Of a stretch of 34,806 nucleotides of DNA, positions 1 through 7,365 are shown one piece after another. The notes below the pieces were generated by a model. It had not been told where the DNA came from, did not search any database, and was given only the letters and a program-made list of their open reading frames with translations. Source of the DNA: BTQM01 sp036985875 (GTDB lineage: Bacteria > Patescibacteriota > Minisyncoccia > Phycocordibacterales > UBA1539); assembly GCA_036985875.1 (NCBI GenBank), contig BTQM01000003.1, positions 1-34,806 on the forward strand. The letters run 5' to 3'. Position 1 is the stretch's first letter. Each line of letters starts with the position of its first letter. The translations under genes and the position numbers were made by a program.

Positions 1-953
1 TGTGGAACGCCTACGCCGGTTACTATTCTTGTCGTGCATGCCGCTCCCGGCCCGATGCCCACCTTAAGGCCGTCCGCGCCCGCTTTGATGAGGTCGCGCG
101 CTGCTTCGGGCGTTGCTATGTTTCCTGCGACAATTTCAATATTTTTTCCGAACACGGACCTGAGGCGCTTTATCGTTTTGATCGCCCTTACGTTATGTCC
201 ATGTGCTATGTCAACGACGATACAATCAGCTCCCGCCGCAAGGAGTTTCTCCGTCCGCTCCAGTGTATCTTCTTTCACCCCCACCGCTGCTCCCACAAGA
301 AGGTGGCCTTTTTTATCTTTTGCCGCGTTGGGATTATTGATGCGTTTCACAATGTCATGGAGAGTGATCAGCCCAGTGAGCGTGCCGTCTTTCGCGACAA
401 GCGGCAGCTTCTCAACGCGATGTTTATGGAGCATCTCCTGCGCCTTTTGGAGCGTTACGCCGTGAGCTGCTGTAATGACCTTTTTTGTCATTACTTCAGA
501 AACCTTCTTGCTGTCATCCTTTTTAAAAAGAAGATCGCGTGCTGTTAGGATCCCGACCAGAATATGCTTTTTCTTTCTCTCTTTTGTTACAAGAACGCTG
601 GAAACTCCCTCTTCGCTAGAGAGAGTTCGTGCGCGCCCTACCGTGTCGTCGGGGCATACCATGATAGGGTCCTCTATGATAACATTTTCCGCGCGCTTCA
701 CTTTTCGCACCTCTTCCACCTGCCTGTCAATGGAGAGAAATCGATGGATAATTCCTATCCCACCGGATCGTGCCATCACACGCGCCATCTGCGCTTCGGT
801 GACTGTATCCATGTTGGCGCTCACGAGCGGAATGTTGAGCGTAATGTGTTTTGAAAGCTTTGTTTTCGTGTGTACGTCTTTACGGGAGAATATCCGAGAT
901 TTTTTCGGAACAAGGAGTACATCGTCAAACGTAATGCCTTCGCGGAGTGTCAT
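1..953 (-). CDS. guaB: IMP dehydrogenase, 3' end cut off by window edge
   Basis: Oxidises IMP to XMP with NAD+, the first committed step of GMP synthesis in the cytoplasm. Reading the minus strand from the ATG at 953 gives 317 residues with no stop before the window edge. The N-terminus reads MTLREGITFDDVLLVPKKS, the usual IMPDH opening. Two CBS-type segments follow at about residues 90-210 (DPIMVCPDDTVGRA and SEVMTKKVITAAHGVTL). The barrel resumes with VVDIAHGH and GNIATPEAARDLI. The catalytic loop reads KVGIGPGAACTTRIVTG with Cys306 as nucleophile; most family members have GSICTTR, so the Ala-Ala before the cysteine is a small variation. The start is firm: an in-frame stop lies about 25 bases upstream and a good promoter sits just before the gene. 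About the last third of the enzyme is missing. Confidence 0.96.
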   Translation of the reverse strand, partial: MTLREGITFDDVLLVPKKSRIFSRKDVHTKTKLSKHITLNIPLVSANMDTVTEAQMARVMARSGGIGIIHRFLSIDRQVEEVRKVKRAENVIIEDPIMVCPDDTVGRARTLSSEEGVSSVLVTKERKKKHILVGILTARDLLFKKDDSKKVSEVMTKKVITAAHGVTLQKAQEMLHKHRVEKLPLVAKDGTLTGLITLHDIVKRINNPNAAKDKKGHLLVGAAVGVKEDTLERTEKLLAAGADCIVVDIAHGHNVRAIKTIKRLRSVFGKNIEIVAGNIATPEAARDLIKAGADGLKVGIGPGAACTTRIVTGVGVP

Positions 954-963
954 ACGTTGACCA

Positions 964-993
964 AGTATATCATTCTCTCAAACGCGGTGTCAA
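964..993 (-). promoter_or_regulatory. guaB promoter, near-consensus
   Basis: Minus-strand -35 TTGACA (988-993) and -10 TATACT (964-969) are separated by 18 bp. The -10 ends 10 bp before the guaB ATG, so the predicted transcript has a leader of only a few bases and no room for a Shine-Dalgarno sequence. Confidence 0.75.
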
Positions 994-1021
994 CGAATGA
1001 GGAATAAACCACTAAATACCA

Positions 1022-1056
1022 CCAAACTATTAAACACCAAGTGTCTAATAGTTTGG
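1022..1056. other. Hairpin with 11-bp perfect outer stem and CAA triloop
   Basis: CCAAACTATTA (1022-1032) is mirrored by TAATAGTTTGG (1046-1056). After one A/C mismatch a further 4 bp pair, leaving a CAA loop (1038-1040). No T-run follows on either strand, so it is not a canonical terminator. It lies between the guaB promoter and the promoter of the next gene, which diverge. Confidence 0.7.
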
Positions 1057-1097
1057 AAGGGACGTCGCCCCCATTTTATTTTCAGGGTATCATCATA

Positions 1098-1103
1098 TAT
1101 AAT
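1098..1103 (+). promoter_or_regulatory. -10 box for the 1110 gene, leaderless spacing
   Basis: TATAAT ends 6 bp before the ATG at 1110, so initiation about 7 bp downstream of the -10 would start the mRNA at the start codon. No clear -35 is visible. Confidence 0.55.
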
Positions 1104-1109
1104 AGAATT

Positions 1110-1553
1110 ATGAACCAGCGCGCCAAAAGCATTATCGTGTTCTCCGCCGCAGCATTTCTGCTCAATTTCCTTTGGGAGTCATGGCATGCGATCTATCTAT
1201 ACAAAGACTTCGGATCTGCCGCCTTTGATGTAAAAGAATATATTTCTCTTATCGGATACGTTTCTATTGTGGACATGCTCATTCTTCTTGGCATTGCCGC
1301 CCTCGGCGCGTTTTTGTGGAAACAATTCTTTTGGTTCAAGAAAATGAGCGCCGTAAAATATTGGTATGTAGTGCTCTCGGCCGCAGCTATAGCAGTGGCA
1401 ATAGAGATAAAAGGAGTGTATGTATTTCACCAATGGGCATACAGTGAGCTCATGCCTACGATTTTTGGCATAGGACTCTCCCCCCTGCTTCAACTTGCTG
1501 TTACAGGCCTCCTCGGCCTGTGGCTAGTACGCAATATATGTTTGCATGAGTAG
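1110..1553 (+). CDS. Small four-helix membrane protein, function unknown
   Basis: A 147-residue integral membrane protein with about four hydrophobic segments (roughly residues 8-27, 45-68, 85-105 and 118-142). The motif NFLWESWHAIYL in the first segment resembles an NFxWExxQxPLY-type signature I associate with uncharacterised bacterial membrane proteins; that is recollection, not a search. I chose the ATG at 1110 over an in-frame start at 1041 because TATAAT (1098-1103) ends 6 bp before it and the earlier start lies inside the hairpin. No partner gene is evident: it is divergent from guaB and converges on the pilus genes. No catalytic motif is visible. Confidence 0.75.
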   Translation: MNQRAKSIIVFSAAAFLLNFLWESWHAIYLYKDFGSAAFDVKEYISLIGYVSIVDMLILLGIAALGAFLWKQFFWFKKMSAVKYWYVVLSAAAIAVAIEIKGVYVFHQWAYSELMPTIFGIGLSPLLQLAVTGLLGLWLVRNICLHE

Positions 1554-1567
1554 GATACAGGTTCTTT

Positions 1568-1864
1568 CTACTCCTCTTCAGTTGAGGTTGCTGTTGTTAC
1601 AGTTTCCGAAGCCGGAGGTGTCAAGTTCAGTTTCTTGTCTATCACCGCGAAATTCTCAAGATCAAGCTTGAGCAGTTTTTCCTCCAATTGTTTTGTGTCT
1701 ACGAAAGAGCGGTTGACCTCATGGGAAAGGAAGCTCACGCCCTTTATGCCCAACAAGAGGATCGCCCCTATAAAGACAAATGAGATAAAAGGATAAAGTA
1801 GCGATCGCATGGATACTTTTTTGATACCTCCTATTTTTGTTAAAATTGTTTCTTTCCAGTTCAT
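1568..1864 (-). CDS. Single-pass membrane protein, third gene of pilMN-pilO cluster
   Basis: A 98-residue protein when started at the ATG at 1864, with a basic N-terminus, one transmembrane helix at about residues 22-43 and a charged, probably coiled C-terminal part (KQLEEKLLKLDLENF) ending in a Thr/Ser/Glu-rich tail. The frame is open to 1918, but the extra N-terminal stretch is cysteine-rich and unconvincing. It follows the pilO-like gene on the same strand after about 200 bp that carry two hairpins. Topology (short cytoplasmic end, one helix, outside coil) and position suggest a pilus alignment-complex component, perhaps in the role of PilP, but I see no PilP lipobox or beta domain. Function is inferred from context only. 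Confidence 0.65.
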   Translation of the reverse strand: MNWKETILTKIGGIKKVSMRSLLYPFISFVFIGAILLLGIKGVSFLSHEVNRSFVDTKQLEEKLLKLDLENFAVIDKKLNLTPPASETVTTATSTEEE

Positions 1865-1984
1865 AATTTTATAAGCGAGGCATGTCTGCATATCTGCCCG
1901 CGCGCAACCCGCAGGCAAACGTAGGGTGAGGGAAGTGAAACATCCGCACTTCCAGAGTCCTAGAGCTAGTATATGTATAATACC

Positions 1985-2031
1985 ACGATGCCCTGCATCG
2001 TAAATGGATTATCGAGGTGATCCTCGATAAT
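1985..2031. other. Two adjacent hairpins downstream of pilO-like gene
   Basis: Hairpin 1 is ACGATGC-CCT-GCATCGT (1985-2001): 7 bp with a triloop. Hairpin 2 has perfect 10-bp arms ATTATCGAGG (2008-2017) and CCTCGATAAT (2022-2031) with a TGAT loop. Neither is followed by a T-tract. They separate the pilO-like gene from the 98-residue gene and could stabilise or process the minus-strand transcript. Confidence 0.65.
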
Positions 2032-2062
2032 ATCTAGGAGCTTGCCTCTGAGTTCCTTTATA

Positions 2063-2602
2063 TTAACGAGCATAGAATTTCGCCGTAAGTGCAATGGAAG
2101 AAGATTCTTCCCACGAGCCCGAAGAAGGAGTCTGCACACTTAAAGACATTACCGCGGAAAAGTAGGGCAGGGCTTCGAGCGCTTGCAGGTATTCCAGAAA
2201 ATCTGATATGCTGGCTTCCACGTTTATGTTGTATGCGATCTCGTAAACATCTTCCACTGCAGGGACGGGACCGCTAAACCTGACCGATTGGCTAACAGGT
2301 TGTTCTTGCCCCAACCGCTCCAAAGCCTGCACGAATCCCAATATATTATCTACCGGAGGAAGAGCGTTGAGTATCATGTCCTCCCCTTTTCCCACCTGCG
2401 CAAACTCTCCTTGAAGGCGCGCAGTGGTCTCACTCCCTTTCTTTAATATGAAAGAGAGAGCTTCTTTTTCTACGAGCGAGTCGGAGATATTTGATATTTG
2501 ACCGGAAGAGAACACCACCACTGCCGCCCCCAAAATGATGACCAGAGTGGCCTTCAGAAGATGTCTGCCGATGATGAAGATAAGTTCTTTTTTGCTGAAC
2601 AT
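2063..2602 (-). CDS. PilO-like type IV pilus alignment protein
   Basis: A 179-residue protein with a short cytoplasmic N-terminus (MFSKKELIFIIGRH), one transmembrane helix at about residues 14-34, a coiled segment (about 40-70) and a C-terminal alpha/beta region in which NINVEASISDFLEYLQALE and LSVQTP resemble the PilO ferredoxin-like fold. PilO pairs with PilN on the outer face of the membrane and couples the cytoplasmic PilM/PilB machinery to the pilus. It follows the pilM-pilN fusion on the same strand, 94 bp downstream, and the gap contains GTAAC-type repeats. The assignment rests on topology, size and gene order more than on residue identity. Confidence 0.75.
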   Translation of the reverse strand: MFSKKELIFIIGRHLLKATLVIILGAAVVVFSSGQISNISDSLVEKEALSFILKKGSETTARLQGEFAQVGKGEDMILNALPPVDNILGFVQALERLGQEQPVSQSVRFSGPVPAVEDVYEIAYNINVEASISDFLEYLQALEALPYFSAVMSLSVQTPSSGSWEESSSIALTAKFYAR

Positions 2603-2613
2603 GGATTTGTCGT

Positions 2614-2690
2614 GTAACGTGTAATCTATAACTTATAATGTAAAACTTGGAACGCAATTTTGTAATACAGTTGTTACATTGTTATGAGTT
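2614..2690. repeat. GTAAC/TATAACTT repeat cluster, pilMN-pilO gap
   Basis: Several degenerate copies of a word of about 9-10 bases (GTGTAACGTGTAATC, TATAACTTATAATG, GTTGTTACATTGTTATGAG) fill most of the 94 bp between the two genes. The same words recur at six other places in the pilus locus. Confidence 0.6.
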
Positions 2691-2696
2691 ATCGGT

Positions 2697-4106
2697 TTAT
2701 TCATAAAGCGCTCCGGGGTTTTTTAATGAAAAGGAAATATTGAATGGGATGTCCTCTCCCAACTCCAAGTTGGTCAAGGGAAGATCGATGTCGGCAAGCA
2801 GCGGGGAGTTTTCCAAAGATCTTTTATAGGCATTTAATGTTTCGCGGTCTGATGCTATGCCAGTTATGTTCATTCGCGCCTCCGGCGACGGAAGAGAAAG
2901 AGAAGAGATTGCGATTCCCACGGTCGCCTCTTTTCTCAATTCTAGGACCACGCCCTGCCAGCGGGGAAGGGTTTGAGCCAATACGACGCCTTTTCTTATA
3001 AGCTCGTTAAATTTCGCCGCTCTTTTTTTCAAATCGGATGACTCTGTAGGGATGGAAACGGCAGACAGGGACTCAAGTTCTCCCAATGATCGCTCTTGCA
3101 GCGACACCATGAAAAGCCATGTTCCCACAAAGATTATTACTATAAAAAACACTAGGGCTACGGCAAGATTACTCCAAAACTCGCTGAATGCGATCGCCCT
3201 CTGGTGCTCGTATGCCTCTTCCGTGCCCACCGGCATAAGACTTATTATGTCATCTTCAGAGCGGGGAAGAAGTCCCCTTGCCGCCGCGCCGAGTGCAATG
3301 ATCCATTTGGAAGGGTGGCGCGTGACAGAGCTATGGTGAGAAAATACCTCCACCGCCTGGAGCTTCTCGAACTCCTTGGTTTGAGGCAGGACCCCTTTTT
3401 CCACTTCGTAGAATTTAAGTATTTTACTGATTTCCCGCGGCAGGCGCTTGTCGGAAACGTATTTTTGCGGCAAAAAGCGCATGAACGCAAGCGACCTTCC
3501 TTCTGCGACGGAAAGTGTTGTACCGGAGGTGGTGGAGTGCTGTACGAGAGTGCGACCCCCCTCGGGGATCTCTGCTACACGGAGAAAGCTCAAGGAATGG
3601 AATTCCACCGCTACTGTTTTTATGTTTACCTGACGCATGGCTTCCAGATATGCGTTTATCACCTCTTTCGGGGCGGCCGCGAGCGCAATCTCATTTTTCT
3701 CTTCCGCGGACATCTTTTCCCAGTCAAGGTATACGGTGTCCGGGTCTATGGGCAATTGAAATCCAACCGTTAGCTGCATGGTCTCTTCCAGTTTCTTGTC
3801 TCCGAGCGTCTTTGGAAAGGAGTAGGTGTGGAAGTAGATGGTATCCGAGGGGAGCGAGATTATGATGTATCGCAGAGCGCCAGTTTTCGCTAAAAGCTCT
3901 TTTAGCGAGATTACCAGCTTTGTAATGTCTTTAACACGTCCTTCTTGTATGACACCGGCGGGCAGGGAAATTTCTTCAAGCGCTTTTATTTTGACGGAGA
4001 AGTTTTTTTTGTCTTCCAACTTCAAAAAAGCAAGTCGTACATGCGTTTCGCTGATCTCCAGCCCGCCAATGGGCTCATCTTTGGTAAAAAGACTTAACAG
4101 ATTCAT
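2697..4106 (-). CDS. PilM-PilN fusion, type IV pilus inner-membrane platform
   Basis: A 469-residue protein combining two pilus proteins normally encoded separately. Residues 1-285 look like PilM: an actin-like cytoplasmic protein with GGLEISETHVRLAFLKL (first nucleotide-binding strand), IIISLPSDTIY, and ALGAAARGLLP near the end. From residue 286 the chain reads DDIISLMPVG, equivalent to the INLLP-type N-terminal motif by which PilN docks on PilM. A transmembrane helix (about 312-334), a coiled segment and a PilN-like C-terminal domain (about 390-465, SSLSLPSPEARMNITGIASD) follow. The docking partner is thus in cis. TATAAT lies 7 bp before the ATG; AAGGA in between may be a weak ribosome site. 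A PilO-like gene follows. Confidence 0.88.
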   Translation of the reverse strand: MNLLSLFTKDEPIGGLEISETHVRLAFLKLEDKKNFSVKIKALEEISLPAGVIQEGRVKDITKLVISLKELLAKTGALRYIIISLPSDTIYFHTYSFPKTLGDKKLEETMQLTVGFQLPIDPDTVYLDWEKMSAEEKNEIALAAAPKEVINAYLEAMRQVNIKTVAVEFHSLSFLRVAEIPEGGRTLVQHSTTSGTTLSVAEGRSLAFMRFLPQKYVSDKRLPREISKILKFYEVEKGVLPQTKEFEKLQAVEVFSHHSSVTRHPSKWIIALGAAARGLLPRSEDDIISLMPVGTEEAYEHQRAIAFSEFWSNLAVALVFFIVIIFVGTWLFMVSLQERSLGELESLSAVSIPTESSDLKKRAAKFNELIRKGVVLAQTLPRWQGVVLELRKEATVGIAISSLSLPSPEARMNITGIASDRETLNAYKRSLENSPLLADIDLPLTNLELGEDIPFNISFSLKNPGALYE

Positions 4107-4113
4107 TGTCCTT

Positions 4114-4119
4114 ATTATA
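4114..4119 (-). promoter_or_regulatory. -10 box of the pilMN operon
   Basis: TATAAT on the minus strand ends 7 bp before the pilMN ATG (4106). The spacing implies a leaderless or nearly leaderless transcript. Confidence 0.6.
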
Positions 4120-4151
4120 TTACAGTTATAGCATATTGAAAAACCTCCCCA

Positions 4152-4180
4152 GTATCACAAATCTTGCAGATTTGTGATAC
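4152..4180. other. Perfect 13-bp hairpin, TGC triloop
   Basis: GTATCACAAATCT (4152-4164) pairs exactly with AGATTTGTGATAC (4168-4180) around a TGC loop. It lies in the divergent region between the pilMN promoter and the kinase promoter, with no T-tract on either side. Confidence 0.75.
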
Positions 4181-4281
4181 CCCAGTCGGAAAGTAAATTT
4201 TCAACGGGGCATGGTTGGGCGAATATGCAGACAGGTCGCCAATAAAAGCAGTTCACCTCGCACTAATTCCTCGGCTTGGCA

Positions 4282-4316
4282 ATCTGAAAAAATCCACCTC
4301 GTTTCGTTTTTCAGAT
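4282..4316. other. 10-bp inverted repeat upstream of the kinase gene
   Basis: ATCTGAAAAA (4282-4291) and TTTTTCAGAT (4307-4316) flank a 15-base loop. It lies 28 bp upstream of the kinase -10 box, near where a -35 contact or activator could act. It could be an operator or a bidirectional terminator-like stem. Confidence 0.5.
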
Positions 4317-4343
4317 CGCTCTCGCTCTACGTCGTTAATAACG

Positions 4344-4349
4344 TATAAT
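4344..4349 (+). promoter_or_regulatory. -10 box of sensor kinase, leaderless spacing
   Basis: TATAAT ends 7 bp before the ATG at 4357. No Shine-Dalgarno is visible between them. Confidence 0.6.
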
Positions 4350-4356
4350 AAACAAC

Positions 4357-6777
4357 ATGAGGTTGCGTGGGAAATTCACGTTGTTCATATTGATCCTTTT
4401 CACGACGATTATTGTCGTGCCTATTTATTTTTTCAATCAAGAGAAACAGCAATCCATCGATAATATCTTTGAGGCAGAAATGGAAGAAGTGAATTTTTTC
4501 AGCGAGAACATAGAACACCAACTTTCCCTTTATGCTGCCGATATTATCGTAATAGAAAACTTGCCGCCCGTTCAGGGGATCGTGAGGGCGCGCGAGGCGC
4601 CTGACAATATTGATCCTCTTGACGGCACCCCTTTGGAGCTTTGGAAACGCCGCCTTGAGCAGATCTTTGAAGGGTATTCCCTCTCCCGCTCGTTTTATCT
4701 CCAGATCCGGTATTTGGACGAGAAAGGGAAAGAGCTCGTGCGCGTTAATTCTACGCCGGAAGGGCCTTATATCGTGCCTCCGGAGGAACTTCAGGACAAA
4801 TCAGCACGCGGTTATTTCCGGGAAGCACTCAATATTCCACGAGGGCAAACCTATATTTCAGAATTGGATTTGAATATTGAACATGGTGAAATAGAAATTC
4901 CTTTTAAGCCGGTGATACGTTTTGCGAGGGTGGTGTATGGCGCGGAAGGCGAGGCGCGCGGAATGGTAATAATCAATGTTGCCGCAGACAATGTTTTTGG
5001 GTTCATCGAGACCCTTTCTCTTGGAGACGAGGAGGAGGATTTGTTTTTAATAGACCAAGACGGATATTTCCTGGTGTATCCGTCTAAACCGGAACTGGAG
5101 TTCAGCAGATTCGGCACCGAAGAAAGATCCCAACATTACCTTGAGCACCGAGAGCACATTTTAGCGGAGACCTTAACATCCCACCGGATTTCGGCGCATG
5201 ACCATACGGGCGAGAAAATTTTTGTCCATCGGGTTATTCGTTATAACCCCACTCGTCCCGAGCGCTTTTTTATTCTCGTTGAAGAGCTGGAGACGCGTGC
5301 GTTTCTGGCGCCGACTCAAAATCGTTTTCGGCAAAATCTTCTCTTCTTGCTTGCTATATTCACCGGCGCATTTTTTGCGTTCTATTTTGTTTCTATGACT
5401 CCACTGAGGGCAAGGATTTTGCGGAATCTGAAAGTAATAGAAAGAATCAAGAAGGGAGATTTTGAGGTGCGGATAAATGCAAAAGGAAGCGATGAGGTGG
5501 AAGAAATGGCGCGTGGCATTGATGAAATGGCGGAGAAACTTGAAGATTCGCAGCGTGAATTAACGGGGGCGAATCTTGTTCTTGACGCTCAATTAAAAGA
5601 GGCGGTTGAGAGAGGCAATATCCTTGAAGAAACGGGAGAAGCGATGCTGAACATTCTTGAAGACGCTCGCCTGTTTGAAAAGGATCTCAAAGAGGAGCGT
5701 GATCTGGTGGGGGCGATCATCTCTTCAATGGCGGAAGGTCTTTTGCTGGTTGATACAGGATACAGGATCATGCTCATGAACCCCGTGGCACAGCGGCTTT
5801 TGGGCGTTGGGGAGAAAAAGATAATTGGCAAGGACGTGTGGAGCGCGATCCAGATTTTCAAGGGTGACAAGAAGCTCTCACCGGAGGATTTGCCTATCGC
5901 CAAAATATTCGCGGAAGGTAAACCGGTAAAAATCGGTCTGGAAGAAAACATCTTTTTTGAAACTCCCTCGGGAAAAAGATTTCCAGCGGAGGTGCTTATG
6001 GCTCCGCTGTTGCGAAGAGGTGTTACTGCGATGGTGGTGATATTTCGCGATATCACCGAAAGTAAGGCGTTGGATGAATCAAAATCAAGTTTTATCTCAA
6101 CCGCCTCTCATCAGCTCCGTACCCCACTGGGTGTTATACGCTGGTACTCGGAGATGCTCTCAGATGAAGATGTCGGCCACTTGAACAAGAACCAGAAAGA
6201 TTTTGCTGAAAGAATACATCGTGCAACGATCCGAATGATCGAAACTATCAAACTCCTCCTGATGATGGCTAGAATGGAGAGCGGGGTAGAGGGGGAAGTA
6301 AAAAAAGAAACAGATGTCGCGAAGTTTACAAAGGAGATACTTGCGGGGCTTGAAGTGGAGGCATCCAAAAAATCTTTAACAATGAATTTTCACGCTGCAT
6401 CCGATCTGCCCAAGGCGGACATAGATAATTCTATGCTAGATCAGGCGATAACAAATCTCGTATCAAATTCCATTCATTATACTGACATCGGCGGCGTGAT
6501 CAACATTGATATATCCGTGTCCGATCCCGCGACACTTTTATTCAAGGTGGAAGATAACGGGATCGGTATTCCTCTCAATGCTCGCGAGAAACTGTTCCAA
6601 AAGTTTTTCCGGGCGGAGAATGCCGCTATAAAAATCCCGGATGGTTCGGGGTTGGGGCTTGCGGTGGTAAAATCCTTGGTTCTACATTGGGGAGGAAAGG
6701 TGTGGTTTGAGTCAAAAGAGAAGGAGGGAACCACATTCTATTTCACTATACCAATTGCACGCATTAACCGCGACTAA
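4357..6777 (+). CDS. Membrane sensor histidine kinase (extracellular sensor, HAMP, PAS)
   Basis: An 806-residue kinase. Helix 1 (about 8-26) and helix 2 (about 328-347) bracket a 300-residue extracellular sensor that looks Cache-like (YLDEKGKELVRVNSTPEGP, LIDQDGYFLVYP). A HAMP linker (about 348-400), a coiled segment, and a PAS domain (about 446-565, GLLLVDTGYRIMLMNP to VVIFRDITESK) follow. The HisKA motif is STASHQLRTPLGVIRWY with His585. The ATPase domain has N-box TNLVSNSIHYT, G1 EDNGIGIP, F-box FQKFFRAE and G2 DGSGLGLAVVKS. All catalytic boxes look intact. The next gene, 48 bp on, encodes a receiver and is the obvious phosphoacceptor. Sitting between the divergent pilMN operon and the pilins suggests control of pilus output; the ligand is unknown. 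Confidence 0.95.
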   Translation: MRLRGKFTLFILILFTTIIVVPIYFFNQEKQQSIDNIFEAEMEEVNFFSENIEHQLSLYAADIIVIENLPPVQGIVRAREAPDNIDPLDGTPLELWKRRLEQIFEGYSLSRSFYLQIRYLDEKGKELVRVNSTPEGPYIVPPEELQDKSARGYFREALNIPRGQTYISELDLNIEHGEIEIPFKPVIRFARVVYGAEGEARGMVIINVAADNVFGFIETLSLGDEEEDLFLIDQDGYFLVYPSKPELEFSRFGTEERSQHYLEHREHILAETLTSHRISAHDHTGEKIFVHRVIRYNPTRPERFFILVEELETRAFLAPTQNRFRQNLLFLLAIFTGAFFAFYFVSMTPLRARILRNLKVIERIKKGDFEVRINAKGSDEVEEMARGIDEMAEKLEDSQRELTGANLVLDAQLKEAVERGNILEETGEAMLNILEDARLFEKDLKEERDLVGAIISSMAEGLLLVDTGYRIMLMNPVAQRLLGVGEKKIIGKDVWSAIQIFKGDKKLSPEDLPIAKIFAEGKPVKIGLEENIFFETPSGKRFPAEVLMAPLLRRGVTAMVVIFRDITESKALDESKSSFISTASHQLRTPLGVIRWYSEMLSDEDVGHLNKNQKDFAERIHRATIRMIETIKLLLMMARMESGVEGEVKKETDVAKFTKEILAGLEVEASKKSLTMNFHAASDLPKADIDNSMLDQAITNLVSNSIHYTDIGGVINIDISVSDPATLLFKVEDNGIGIPLNAREKLFQKFFRAENAAIKIPDGSGLGLAVVKSLVLHWGGKVWFESKEKEGTTFYFTIPIARINRD

Positions 6778-6813
6778 ATTACTGGTGTGTTGCGCACCAT
6801 GCCCCCATAAGGG

Positions 6814-6819
6814 TAGAAT
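6814..6819 (+). promoter_or_regulatory. -10 box of response regulator, leaderless spacing
   Basis: TAGAAT ends 6 bp before the ATG at 6826. A short imperfect hairpin (TGGTG...CACCA, 6783-6799) lies just upstream, so the receiver may be transcribed separately from the kinase. Confidence 0.45.
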
Positions 6820-6825
6820 CTAAAT

Positions 6826-7224
6826 ATGAGTAAAGTTGCCAAAAAAGTACTTATCGTTGAAGACGATGAGAGCATCTCTCGCATCTACGATATTAAACTG
6901 AAAAAAGAGGGCGTGGAGACGCTCATTGTTGCCGATGGGGAAGTAGTGCTTGAAAAACTCCCAGAGTTCAAGCCCGACCTTATTCTGCTTGACCTCATGC
7001 TTCCCAAAAGAGATGGCTTTTGGGTTCTTGAACACATAAGAAAAAGTCCCGACTTTAAAGAGACGCCGGTGGTGGTGCTCTCCAACTTGGGGCAGGAGAG
7101 CGACAAAGAAAAGGCGGAAGCATTGGGTGTGGAAGATTATCTAGTGAAAGCCAATATTTCTATTCGCGAGGCGACAAGGAGGATAATGGGATATTTGAAT
7201 CATTCGGCTGCCAGCGGTAAATAG
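6826..7224 (+). CDS. Single-domain response regulator (receiver only)
   Basis: A 132-residue receiver domain with no output domain. Key residues are present: acidic pair D13/D14 (VLIVEDD), phosphoacceptor D56 (DLILLDLMLP), switch Ser86 (VVVLSN) and Lys108 (DYLVKAN). With no DNA-binding or enzymatic domain it must act by protein contact, like CheY-type regulators, or as a phosphorelay intermediate. It lies directly after the kinase at 4357 and just before the pilin genes, so a pilus motor protein is a reasonable target, but that is inference. Confidence 0.93.
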   Translation: MSKVAKKVLIVEDDESISRIYDIKLKKEGVETLIVADGEVVLEKLPEFKPDLILLDLMLPKRDGFWVLEHIRKSPDFKETPVVVLSNLGQESDKEKAEALGVEDYLVKANISIREATRRIMGYLNHSAASGK

Positions 7225-7247
7225 CGGGCAAGTCTGGACTTGCCCGC
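7224..7247 (+). other. Perfect 10-bp hairpin at the end of the receiver gene
   Basis: GCGGGCAAGT (7224-7233) and ACTTGCCCGC (7238-7247) with a CTGG loop. The stem starts on the last base of the stop codon. It is GC-rich like a terminator, but no T-tract follows. Confidence 0.6.
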
Positions 7248-7256
7248 CGCGGGAAC

Positions 7257-7265
7257 TTATCCACA
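7257..7265. other. Consensus DnaA-box 9-mer TTATCCACA
   Basis: An exact match to the bacterial DnaA-box consensus, 30 bp upstream of the pilin promoter region. Only one other exact copy was noticed (22076-22084). A lone box does not make an origin. Confidence 0.35.
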
Positions 7266-7296
7266 GGCGGTCTCTGTCAAATAAAGTCGTGGTTGA

Positions 7297-7302
7297 TATA
7301 AT
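7297..7302 (+). promoter_or_regulatory. -10 box upstream of first pilin gene
   Basis: TATAAT lies 63 bp before the pilin ATG. The predicted 5' leader of about 55 bases ends in an AT-only palindromic stretch (7345-7363), making this one of the few genes here with a real untranslated leader. Confidence 0.5.
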
Positions 7303-7365
7303 AGGTTACGGTGGGAGGGTTTTATTGTTTGTTGGCTTGCTAAAAAATTTAAAATTTTAAAAACT

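Noticed and set aside
34..960. Plus-strand open frames over the first kilobase
   Set aside because: They are antisense to guaB, whose minus-strand translation is unmistakable; the plus-strand products are low-complexity Ser/Arg-rich.
1041..1109. Earlier in-frame start for the 1110 membrane protein
   Set aside because: It would put the TATAAT box and half of the hairpin inside the coding region and adds non-membrane residues.
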